Shown here: positions 53,964 through 62,883 of the stretch, one piece after another
How the letters are laid out: each line of letters starts with the position of its first letter
Numbering within the stretch: position 1 is the first letter of the stretch
Notes under the pieces: generated by a model
Databases searched by the model: none
What the model was told of the DNA's origin: nothing
The model's input: the letters and a program-made list of their open reading frames with translations, nothing else
Assembly: GCA_007858575.1 (NCBI GenBank)
Contig: CP042279.1
Span: 62,001 to 126,000 of the forward strand
Direction of reading: 5' to 3'
Source: Streptomyces sp. WAC08241
Lineage (GTDB): Bacteria > Actinomycetota > Actinomycetes > Streptomycetales > Streptomycetaceae
Length of the DNA: 64,000 nucleotides
Program-made: the position numbers and the translations under genes

Positions 53964-56082
53964 ATGGACTCCGGCCGAATCCGTACGCCCAGAAACGCGT
54001 TCCGCACCGCCACGGGCGCCCACGCCTCGCCCCGCACCGCCCGCACCGCGCCCCGCACGGTCCGGCTCGCGGCCCTCGCCGCCGCCGCGCTCGTCGCCAC
54101 CGCCGTACCGTCCGCGCAGGCCGCCACCGCCCCGGCGCCCCGGATCGACCTCACCGTCCTCGTCGTCGACGACGGCGGCAGCGCGGTCGGGGCGATCACC
54201 GCCGAGCTGAAGGGCTCCGGCGTCCCGTACCGCCGGATCGACCTGAACGACCCGAACCGGCCGCTGGTGGACCAAGCCTTTCTCAGTGACACGGTCGACG
54301 GGCGGCCCCGCGCCAAGTACCAGGGCGTCGTCCTGCCCCACGAGACCGCCTTCGGACCCGACTCCGCCGAGCAGACCGCCCTCCAGGCGTACGAACGGAC
54401 CTTCGGGATCCCGCAGGTCGACGCCTACACCTGGTCGCACCCGGGCGTCGGCCTCGACTACACCACCGAGGGCGGCCGCTCCGGCGTCCTCGACGGGGTC
54501 ACCACCTCCGTCACCCCCGCCGGAAAGGCGGGCCCTTCCGCTACCTCGCCGGATCGCTCGCCTTCGAGGACAACGACCCGACGGTCGCCGAGAGCTACGG
54601 CTACGCGGGCCGCCCCCGCGCCGGCTACACCAGCTACCTCGACGTGCCCGTCGACGGCGCCGGCGGCGGCCGGGCCAGCCTCGTCGGCGAGTACGCCGCC
54701 GACGGGCGCCGCGAGCTCGTCGTCACCTTCGCCTACAACCAGTACCAGCGGCAGTTCCGGGCCCTCGCCCGCGGCATCGTCGAATGGCTCACCCAGGGCG
54801 TCCACCTCGGCCAGAGCCGCAACTACCTCTCCGTCCACGTCGACGACGTCTTCGCCCCCGACGCCCGCTGGGACTCCGCGCGCGACTGCACCCCCGGCGA
54901 CTTCGACTGCGCCGGCGACGACGGCGAGGGCGCGAACCCGATCCGCATGACCGTCGCGGACGCCCAGTACGCCGCCGCCTGGCAGAAGACCTCCGGCTTC
55001 ACCCTCGACATGGTCTACAACGGCGGCCAGGGCGAGCAGTGGAAGACCGAGCACGGCGGCGCCGACCCGCTCACCGACCGGCTCGTCGCCGACCGCGCCC
55101 AGTACCGCTGGATCAACCACACCTACACCCACCCCTTCCTCGGCTGCGTCCAGGACACCACCGTCGTGCCCTGGCGGTGTGCCGAGGACGCCAGGGGCGC
55201 CACCTCTGGGTCGGCCGCGCCGAACTGTCCGCGCAGATCCGCGACAACCACGACTGGGCCGTCCGCAAGGGCATCGCGGTCGACCGCTCCGAACTCGTCA
55301 CCGGCGAGCACTCCGGCCTGAAGACCCTGCCCCAGCAGCCCGTCGACAACCCGAACCTCGCCGGCGCGCTCGCCGACAACGGCGTGAAGTGGACCGGCAG
55401 CGACAACTCCCGCGAGCCGCAGCAGCGCACGGTCGGGACCGCGACCGGCGCCGCGAAGACCGTGCCCCGGCACCCCGTGAACGTGTACTACAACGTGGGC
55501 ACCGCCGCCGAGATGGCCGACGAGTACAACTGGGTCTACACCTCCCGCGCCGACGGCGGCAGCGGCATCTGCGAGTCCAACCCGGCCTCCACCTGCCTGC
55601 CCGCCCCGCTGCCCGTCGCCACCGGCTACGCCGACCACATCGTCCCGCAGGAGGCGCGCACCGCGCTCTCCCACGTCCTCGGCAACGACCCGCGCCCGCA
55701 CTACGTGCACCAGTCCAACCTGGCCGAGGAGCGCCTGCTCTACCCCGTCCTCGACCGCGTACTGGCCGACTACCGGGGCCTGTTCGCGCCCTCCGCGCCG
55801 CTGGTGAACCCGGCCCAGCGGGACGTCGGCACCGAGCTGACCCGCCGCGCCGCCTGGGACCAGGCCCTCGCCGCCGGAAGGTCACCGCCTACCGGATCGG
55901 CACCACCGTCACCGTCAAGGCCCCTCCGGCGTCACCGCGCCCGTGACCGCCCCCGAGGGCACCCGCAAGAAGCTGCTCTCGGCACCGCCGCCTTCGGCAC
56001 GGCCTACGCCGGCACCCGCTCCGCCTGGACCTCGCCCGAACTGCTCCAGAGCGCCGTCACCCTCACGATCCCGACCACCTGA
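53964..56082 (+). CDS. Secreted Agd3-like polysaccharide deacetylase (CE18-like) (frameshifted)
   Basis: About 700 aa. Signal peptide after a Arg-rich n-region (VRLAALAAAALVATAVPSAQ, cleavage near AAT). An N-terminal domain with LTVLVVDDGGSAVGAITAEL, YQGVVLPHETAFG and GVGLDYTTEGGRSGVLDG recalls the beta-rich module of fungal Agd3. The catalytic half has YLSVHVDDVFAPDARWDSAR (HxDD metal motif as in the Agd3/CE18 deacetylases), a region with INHTYTHPFLGCVQ (second His motif), and VTGEHSGLKTLPQQPVDNPN. Frameshifts near 54535, 55200, 55880 and 55925-55985. ATG 53964, GAGGGGG upstream. It should N-deacetylate a hexosamine polymer outside the cell. First gene of a five-gene cluster. Family assignment is from memory of motifs, without alignment. 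Confidence 0.72.
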
Positions 56083-56108
56083 CCCAGTACGTTCCGGGGG
56101 AACCGCAC

Positions 56109-57624
56109 ATGCCGAGCAGTGGCCGTCACGTCACCATGCTCACCGAAGGCACCTATCCGCACGTCCACGGCGGGGTCAGCACCTGGTGCGACCAGCTCGT
56201 CCGGGGCATGCCCGAGGTGGACTTCGACGTCCTCGCCCTCACCGGCAGCGGACGGGAGCCCGTCACCTGGGACCTGCCGTCCAACGTCGTCCGGCACACC
56301 GCGTTCCCCTCTGGGGCCCGGCGCCCGTCCGCGCGCGCCGGGCCCCCCGGGGAGGGAGCGCCGCCGCTTCCTCGACACGTACGAACGGCTCCTGCTCTCC
56401 CTGCTCGACCCGGGGACCGGCTACGACTTCGGCACGAGCCTGTACGAACTGGCCGCGCTCGCCCGGCGGGGACGGCTGACCGCCGCCCTCCGCTCCGAGG
56501 CCGCCCTGCGCTCCCTGATGTGGACGTGGAGCATGCCGCACCTGCCGACGCGCGCGGCCCGGCCCACCGTCCACGACGCCCTCACCGCCACCGACCTGCT
56601 CGAACACGCCCTGCGCCCGCTCGCCGCCCGGATATCCCCCGGCGGTGTGGCGCACGCCGTCTCCAGCGGCCTCGCCACGCTGCCGGCCCTCGCCGCGCAG
56701 CACTTCGAAGGGTCCCCTTCCTGCTGACCGAACACGGCATCTACCTCCGCGAGCGGTACCTCGGCTACCGCACCGACACCCAGCCCTGGCCCGTCAAGGC
56801 CCTGATGCTCGCCTTCACCGCGAGCTCAACACCCTCGGCTACCGCAAGGCCGACCTCATCACCCCCGCAACCAGTACAACCGGCGCTGGAGGAGCGCGGC
56901 GGCGCCCCCGCCGACCGCATCCGCACCGTCTACAACGGCGTCGACCCGGCCCTCTTCCCCGAGGCCGGTCCCGAGCCCGCCACCCCCACCCTCAGTTGGT
57001 GCGGACGCGTCGACCCCATCAAGGACCTGGAGACCCTGATCCGGGCGTACGCGATCTGCCGCGCCGAACTCCCCGCGCTGCGACTGCGGTTGTTCGGGCC
57101 GGTACCCGCGGGGAACGAGGACTACCGGACCCGTCTGGAGAAGCTCGCCGCCGAACTGGGCGTCACCGACGGGGTCTCCTTCGAGGGCCGCGTCTCCGAC
57201 GTGCCCTCGGCCTACGCGGCCGGCAGCGTGGTCGTGCTCTCCTCCATCAGCGAAGGCTTCCCCTTCTCCCTCATCGAGGCCATGTCCTGCGGCCGCGCCA
57301 CCGTCTCCACGGACGTCGGAGGGGTGCGGGAGGCCGTCGGCGACACCGGACTCGTCGTCCCGCCCCGCGAACCGGCCGTCATGGCCGCCGCCCTCTCCGC
57401 CCTCCTGCGCGACGGCGCCCGCCGCGCCGAACTGGGCCGCCTGGCCCGGCAGCGGGTCGTCGACCGCTTCACCCTGAACCGCTCGGTGGACGGCTTCCGC
57501 CGGATCTACCGCGAACTCGCGGGCGCGGACCCGTCCCCCGCCCCGACCCGAGGCGCTGGACGGTCCGGATCCCCGCCCCCGCCGCACCCCGGCGGACCTC
57601 GTGGCGGGAGGCACCCCGGCATGA
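56109..57624 (+). CDS. PelF-like glycosyltransferase, GT4 with DUF3492 N-terminus (frameshifted)
   Basis: About 505 aa. The start VTMLTEGTYPHVHGGVSTWC followed by DQLVRGMPEVDFDVLALTGS is the DUF3492 hallmark of PelF, the UDP-GlcNAc/GalNAc-using enzyme of Pel synthesis. Later: FLLTEHGIYLRERYLGYRTD, LNTLGYRKADLITP, NGVDPALFPEAG, LSWCGRVDPIKDLETLIRAY (GT4 donor region), SEGFPFSLIEAMSCGRATVS (E-x7-E type) and DVGGVREAVGDTGLVVPP. No signal peptide: cytoplasmic or membrane-associated. Frameshifts near 56310, 56710, 56820 and 57535. Ends TGA 57624-57622, overlapping the ATG of the membrane protein gene. 26 bp after the deacetylase gene. Confidence 0.82.
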
Positions 57625-59162
57625 GCGGCTCCCTGTGGCTGAAACCCCCGAAGGAGGGCCACCTCCCGGCGATCCCGAGACCCCGCCGGGAGGAGGCGCC
57701 GAAGACCCCGCACGTGTCGAAGGACCCGCACGTATCGAAGACCCCGCGCGCATCGAAGACCCCGCACGCATCGAAGACCCCGCACGCATCGGAGGACCCG
57801 CACGCATCGAAGGACCCGCACGAGGAGAGCGCCCCGGACCCGGACCTCGCCCCCGACCCCCTCGACGCGCTCGCCGAGCGGCTCGACGGGTTCGTCGCCG
57901 CCGCCGTGCACCCCGACGAGGTGGCCGCGCTCCTGGAGTCCGACGGCATGACCGACGACCACATCCGGCTCGCCTACGGCCGCACCGACTCCTTCGCCCT
58001 CGCCGAGGACCTCTACGCGCGCGTGGCCCGGCGCCACCCCGCGCCCGAGGCGCCGCCCGCCGGGACCCGGTTCGACGGCCTCGCGCACTGCCTCCTGCGC
58101 GGGCTCGTCTTCGCGCTGCCCGGCCTCGCGTACGTCCTGGCCGCCCCGCTGCTCGCGGGGAGCACGGCCGGTTCGGGCTGCCCGGCGGCACGGTCCCGCT
58201 GCTCGCCGGGGCCGTCACCGGCTGGGTCTGGAACCAGGCCCTGTCCCACCGTGCGTACACCTGGCTCGGCCTGGGCGACCGGCCCGCCGCCGCCCGCGCC
58301 CTGCTGGCCGGCGCGCCCCGGGCGCCCTCGCCGGGACGGGCGTCGCCCTCGCGGTCGCCGCGCCCGGCGAGACCCCGGCCGCCGTCTTCGCCGCGGGCCA
58401 GGCGCTCTACCTCGCCGCCGCGACCGTCCTCCTGGTCCTCGGCCGCGAACGGGCCCTGCTCGGCGCCCTGGTACCGCTCGCCGGAGCCGTCCCCGCCTTC
58501 CGCTGGGACCTGCCCGACCCCCTGCGGACCGGCCTCCTCCTCGCCTCCCTCGCCGCGACCGCCGTCCTCGCCGCGCTCGCGCTCCGGCCGGGCCTCCCGC
58601 GGGCGGCGGCGGGACGCGGCGGACCCCGCGCGCGGCCTCGCTCCCGTACGGGCTCTTCGGACTCGGCAGCGGCCTGCTCGTCCTGCACGCGGGCACCGGC
58701 ACCACCCCGGTGAGCGGCGCGGGGCCGTCGTCGCGCTCACCCTCTCCATGGGGCCCGCCGAATGGCTGCTGCACCGCTTCCGGGGCGAGAGCCTGACCCG
58801 GCTGCGGACCCTCACCACCGCCCGCGAGTTCCGGCGGGCGGTCACCGGCACCCTGGTCCTCTGCGTCGGCGGCTACCTCACCGTCCTCACCGCCCTCCTC
58901 CTCGCCGTGACCCTGCTCTGGCCGGGGCGCCCCGGCCGGCGCCCCCGGACCTGCTCGCCCTGCTCCTCGTCGGGACCGCGCTCTGGCTCGGACTGCTGCT
59001 CCAGGCCTTCGGCGCGGTGCTCGGCGCCGCCACCGTCTGCCTGCTCGCGGCGGCCGCGCAGACCGCGCTGCCCGCGGCGGGCCCGGCGGCGACCGGGGAG
59101 CGGCGGCCGTGCTCGCCGTCCTCACCTGTGTTCTGCTGGTACGACCGACCGCCCACCGCTAG
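57621..59162 (+). CDS. Polytopic membrane protein of the polysaccharide cluster, PelG-like candidate (frameshifted)
   Basis: About 510 aa. N-terminal cytoplasmic part: MSGSLWLKPPKEGHLPAIPR, then a 7-copy six-residue repeat (K-[TD]-P-H-[AV]-S, residues 28-69), then acidic DALAERLDGFVAAAVHPDEV. Hydrophobic helices follow from about 58080: LLRGLVFALPGLAYVLAAPL, VPLLAGAVTGWVWNQAL, GQALYLAAATVLLVLGRERA, GLLLASLAATAVLAALALRP, VTGTLVLCVGGYLTVLTALL and LLLVGTALWLGLLLQAFGAV, ten or so in all. Position directly after the PelF-like gene with ATGA overlap suggests it is the exporter/synthase partner, as PelG is. No sequence proof of the family. Frameshifts near 58160, 58320, 58720, 58940 and 59105. Confidence 0.65.
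57702..57827 (+). repeat. Seven tandem 18-bp units coding K-x-P-H-x-S
   Basis: Seven consecutive 18-bp units starting AAGACCCCGCAC or AAGGACCCGCAC, encoding KTPHVS, KDPHVS, KTPRAS, KTPHAS, KTPHAS, EDPHAS, KDPHEE. Third-position GC is high in this frame, so it is the likely coding frame; the frame shifted by two would read E-D-P-A-R-I. Variable-number repeat candidate in a cytoplasmic linker. Confidence 0.8.
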
Positions 59163-59170
59163 GGAACGCG

Positions 59171-59791
59171 ATGACGACCCCGTCCCTCCTGGTGCCGTTC
59201 TACGAGCACCCGGCCGAACGCCCCGACGCCTGGGCGGCGCTCGTCGGCGCGGCGCCCTCCCTGTACGGCGTCGTCCTCAACCCGGCGAGCGGCGCGGGCC
59301 AGGCCCCCGACCCGGCGTTCGCCGACGCCGCCGGGAGGCTGCGCGCGGCCGGCGTCCGGGTCCTCGGCTACGTGGACACGGCCTACGGGCGCCGCCCGCA
59401 CGCCGAGGTCGTCGGCGAACTGCTGCGCCACCGCGACTGGTACGCCGCCGACGGCGCCTTCCTGGACCAGGTGGCGACCGCGCCCGGCGCCCTCGCCCAC
59501 TACCGCCGGATCGCGGTCGCCGCCCGGGCCGCCGGGGCCGCGACCCTGGTCTTCAACCACGGGGCCCACCCGGACCCCGGCTACGAGGCCCAGGCCGACC
59601 TGCTCGTCACCTTCGAGGGCCCCTGGGACACCTACCGCACCCTCGACCTGCCGGTCGCCGCCCACTACTGCCACCTGGTCTACGCCGCCCCCGCCGGGTT
59701 CCGCCCCGCCACCCCCGTGCACTGCGCGGTGCCCGGCGCGGGCACGCACCCCTGGGGCACCCTCCCGCACCTCCCGGAGCCCGCCCGATGA
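59171..59791 (+). CDS. Spherulation-specific family 4 protein (GH135-like)
   Basis: 206 aa, intact. Begins MTTPSLLVPFYEHPAERPDA; family motifs VVLNPASGAGQAPDP, VRVLGYVDTAYGRRPHAEVV, WYAADGAFLDQVATAPG and AAGAATLVFNHGAHPDPGYE. Fungal Sph3 (GH135) of this family cleaves galactosaminogalactan and the acidic residues in the GYVDT and FLDQ strands correspond to its active-site region. No signal peptide or membrane helix is visible, so unlike fungal Sph3 it may be intracellular, perhaps acting on aborted chains. ATG 59171, 9 bp after the membrane protein stop; its TGA overlaps the next ATG (ATGA). Confidence 0.8.
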   Translation: MTTPSLLVPFYEHPAERPDAWAALVGAAPSLYGVVLNPASGAGQAPDPAFADAAGRLRAAGVRVLGYVDTAYGRRPHAEVVGELLRHRDWYAADGAFLDQVATAPGALAHYRRIAVAARAAGAATLVFNHGAHPDPGYEAQADLLVTFEGPWDTYRTLDLPVAAHYCHLVYAAPAGFRPATPVHCAVPGAGTHPWGTLPHLPEPAR

Positions 59792-60583
59792 GACGACTGC
59801 CGTTCCTGCTCGCGGGGCTGCTGCTCCTCGCCACCGCCTGCACGACGACGGCCCCGACCCCGGTCCCGCCCCCGACGCCAAGCGGGCGCGGGAGCGCTGG
59901 CGGCCGGAGCCCGGCCTCGCCTGGCAGTGGCAGCTCAGCGGCCGGCTCGACCCGGCGGTCGACGTCCCCGTCTACGACATCGACGGCTTCGACCACCCGG
60001 CGTCCGCCGTGAAGGACCTGCACGCCCGGGGCCGCAAGGTGATCTGCTACCTCCACCGGCGCCTGGGAGGACTTCCGCCCCGACGCCGGCCGCTTCCCGA
60101 AGGCCGTGCTCGGCGGGGGCAGCTGGAAGGGCGAGCGCTGGCTCGACGTCCGCCGCACCGACGTCCTCGGCCCCTGATGGCCGAACGCCTCGACATGTGC
60201 CGCGACAAGGGCTTCGACGCCGTCGAACCCGACAACATGGACGGCTACAAGAACCGCACCGGCTTCCCCTCACCGCCGCCGACCAGCTCCGCTACAACCG
60301 CCTGATCGCCCGCCTCGCCCACGAGCGCGGCCTCGCGGTCGGCCTCAAGAACGACCTCGACCAGATCCCGGAGCTCCTCCCGGACTTCGACTTCGCGGTC
60401 AACGAGCAGTGCGCCGAGTACGAGGAGTGCGACCGGCTCACCCCGTTCGTGCGGGCCGGCAAGGCGGTCTTCCACGTCGAGTACGAGCTGACGACGGACC
60501 GGTTCTGCCCGCAGTCCCGACGCCTTGGCCTCAGCTCCATGCTCAAGAAGTACGAGCTCGGGGTCTGGCGCAGGCCCTGCTGA
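59788..60583 (+). CDS. GH114 endo-alpha-1,4-polygalactosaminidase lipoprotein (frameshifted)
   Basis: About 265 aa. Lipoprotein signal MRRLPFLLAGLLLLATACTT with lipobox LATAC, so surface-anchored. After a short Pro/Thr linker: LAWQWQLSGRLDPAVDVPVY, DIDGFDHPASAVKDLHARGR, KVICYLH, EDFRPDAGRFPKAVLGGGSW, the catalytic region GFDAVEPDNMDGYKNRTGFP, LAVGLKNDLDQIPELLPDFD and FAVNEQCAEYEECDRL. These are typical of GH114 (Ega3/PelA-hydrolase type). It should cut alpha-1,4-galactosamine linkages. Frameshifts near 59880, 60065, 60170 and 60272. TGA 60583-60581, convergent with cobS. Confidence 0.85.
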
Positions 60584-60589
60584 GGCCGG

Positions 60590-61353
60590 TCAGCCCAGCG
60601 TCAGCGCCACCAGGGCCGCCGTCGCCGCCGCCTCCTCCACCGCGCCGAACACGTCGCCCGTCACCCCGCCGAAGCGCCGCACGCACCGGCGGAGCAGCAG
60701 CGCCGCCGCGCCCAGGGCGGCGCCGGCCGCCAGGACGTTGCGGACCGCGTCGTACGGCGAGAACAGCAGGCCGCCCCGGCGGCCAGGACCAGGAAGGCGG
60801 CCGTCACCAGGGTCGCGGAGCGGACCGGGACCGTCGCGGCGACGATCGCGCCGAGCCCCTCGGGGCGGGCCGCCGGGACGCCGTGGCGAGAGGCGTGGGT
60901 GAGGGCGAGGCGGGCGGCGGTGGCGGCGAGGACGGCGGCGACGGCGCCGTGCGCCCAGCCCTCCCCGTACAGGTGGAAGAGCGCGGCGACCTGCGCGAAC
61001 AGGACGAGGACCACGGCGATCACGCCGAACGGGCCGATGTCCGACTGCTTCATGATGCGCAGCGCGTCCTCGGCCGGCTTGGCGCTGCCGAGGCCGTCGG
61101 CGGTGTCCGCGAGGCCGTCGAGGTGGAGGCCCCGGGTGAGGACGGCGGGGACGGCGGCGGTGACGACGGCCGCGAGCAGCGGTCCCGAGCCGAGCAGCAG
61201 GAAGGCCGAGCCGAGCGCGGCGGAGGCCAGGCCGACGGTCAGCCCGGCGAGCGGGGCGCAGAGCATGCCGGCGCGCGCCGCGTCCCGGTCCCAGCGGGTG
61301 ATGCGGGCGGGGAGCACCGTGAGGGTGCCGAAGGCGAAACGCAGGCCGTCCAT
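60590..61353 (-). CDS. cobS: Cobalamin-5'-phosphate synthase (one frameshift)
   Basis: Joins adenosylcobinamide-GDP to alpha-ribazole(-phosphate), a late step of cobalamin synthesis; integral membrane, about 255 aa. MDGLRFAFGTLTVLPARITR start, RGLHLDGLADTADGLGSAKP (the family's conserved Asp-rich HLDGLADTADG motif), EDALRIMKQSDIGPFGVIAV, LTHASRHGVPAARPEGLGAI and the C-terminal GVTGDVFGAVEEAAATAALV. Multiple helices between. Indel near 60775. ATG 61353. Confidence 0.93.
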
Positions 61354-61419
61354 CCGGGCAGGGTAATCGCCGGTTCCGGACGGTAGATTGCGCATACCGC
61401 GCATTTCGGAAGGGGTGGC

Positions 61420-62183
61420 ATGGGTCACTGGTTCTCGCGGAACATCCTCGAACCGGGGAAGCTCCCACTGCTCCTCGCCCTGACCTCATTTGTCGTGACG
61501 TTCCTGGTCACCCGGACCATCACCCGCCTCATCCGGGCGGGGAAGGGGCCGTTCGGGAACGTCTCCTCGGGCGGGCTCCACATCCATCATGTCGTGCCCG
61601 GCGTGGTCCTCTCCGTGATCGGCGGCTTCGGCGCGGTGGGCAGCGGCCGGCACGGCGTCGGCGCGGCCGTCTTCGCCGTCGTCTTCGGGATCGGCGCGGG
61701 GCTCGTCCTGGACGAGTTCGCGCTGATCCTCCACCTCGACGACGTGTACTGGAGCGAGGACGGCCGCAAGAGCGTCGAGGTGGTCGTGCTCACCGCGGCC
61801 CTGGTCATGCTCGCCCTGAGCGGCTTCTCGCCGCTCGGCGTGAACGACGTGTCCGAGGACGAGCGCCAGGACCGGGCGACCTTCATCGTCACGATCGTGC
61901 TCAACTTCCTCTTCATCCTGGTCAGTCTGGTGAAGGGAAGTTCCGGATGGCCGTGATGGGGGTCTTCGTGCCCTTCGTGGCGATCGTCGGCGCCGTCCGG
62001 CTCGCCCGCCCCGGCTCCTGGTGGTCCAAGCGCTTCTACCGCCGCCGCCACCGGGCCAGGGCCCGCTCCCGGCTCCGCACGTACCGCCACGACCGGCGCT
62101 GGACCAAGGTCCGCCGCCGCTTTCAGGACCTGATCGGCGGCTTCCAGGAGCGGGTCTCGGGGCCCGGCTCGGCTCCGCCCTGA
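61420..62183 (+). CDS. Conserved membrane protein, unknown function (one frameshift)
   Basis: About 254 aa. MGHWFSRNILEPGKLPLLLA, helices LALTSFVVTFLVTRTITRLI, GLHIHHVVPGVVLSVIGGFG, VGAAVFAVVFGIGAGLVLDE, VVLTAALVMLALSG and VLNFLFILVSLVKG. One base too many or too few near 61940 moves the tail (RMAVMGVFVPFVAIVGAVRL then a basic region YRRRHRARARSRLRTYRHDR) to the next frame; without it the protein would stop at 61956. HIHHVVPG and DEFALILHLDDVYW are conserved-looking acid/His motifs. Found in many Streptomyces; no function known. Overlaps the rhomboid-like gene's end. Confidence 0.75.
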
Positions 62184-62883
62184 CGCCGCTCGCGCCGGGC
62201 CAGGACCGCGATCAGGACGAGGACGGCGGCGATGGCCGCCAGGTGCTCCTTGCCCGCCAGGTTCGGCTTGATCACGACCTCCACGACCATCGCGAGGACG
62301 ACCAGGCCGCCGGTCCAGCGGGCGCGGTAGCGCCGGCAGACGTAGACAGCGAGGCCCACGACGGCCGCCGACGGGCCGGTGTCGACCACCAGCGCGTCGG
62401 AGGCCGGCAGGCCGAAGGGGCTGTCCGGGCCGATCGCGATGCCCACGCGCGCGTAGAGCGTGCCGGCCAGCGTGGCCAGATAGGCGACGGCGAGCGTCCG
62501 CCACCGGCCGAGGCAGATCTCGGCGATCCCGAACACGAGCAGCACCTGCGCGAGGGCGCCCCAGACGGGCAGGTCGAGCGCGGGCACGAAGAGCGAGAGG
62601 GGGTGCGGAGCAGTGCGAGCCAGAGCGGGTCCTCGGCCCGGACGAAACCGATGTCGTGGACCGGCCCGTAGCCCCAGTCCTGGTTCTGCACGAGCTGGAA
62701 CAGGGCCGTGAGGCAGACCGCCGCCAGCGTCATCGGTATCGCCCGCCACCTCTTCGTGACGAGCGCCGTCCGCACGGTGGTGAACAGCGGCCCCCACTCG
62801 CGGCGGGCGAACCGCCGGACGCCGCCGCCCCGGCCGCCCCGGCCACCCCGGCCGTCCCGTCCGTTCCGGGAGGACCCGCTCAA
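62123..62883 (-). CDS. Rhomboid-like membrane protein (frameshifted)
   Basis: About 250 aa. N-terminal Arg/Gly-rich stretch ([20 protein letters not shown]), then helices [105 protein letters not shown] resembles the rhomboid GxSxxxxG serine motif, with Ser kept; the partner His is in [11 protein letters not shown], so activity is possible. Frameshift near 62605. Start is uncertain: TTG 62883 overlaps the upstream stop. Coupled to the DUF2156 gene. Confidence 0.65.

Noticed and set aside
56645..59791. A 1048-codon frame through the glycosyltransferase and membrane protein genes, including an E-D-P-A-R-I repeat
   Set aside because: It joins pieces of different genes across indels, and its repeat frame has lower GC at third positions than the K-x-P-H-x-S frame.
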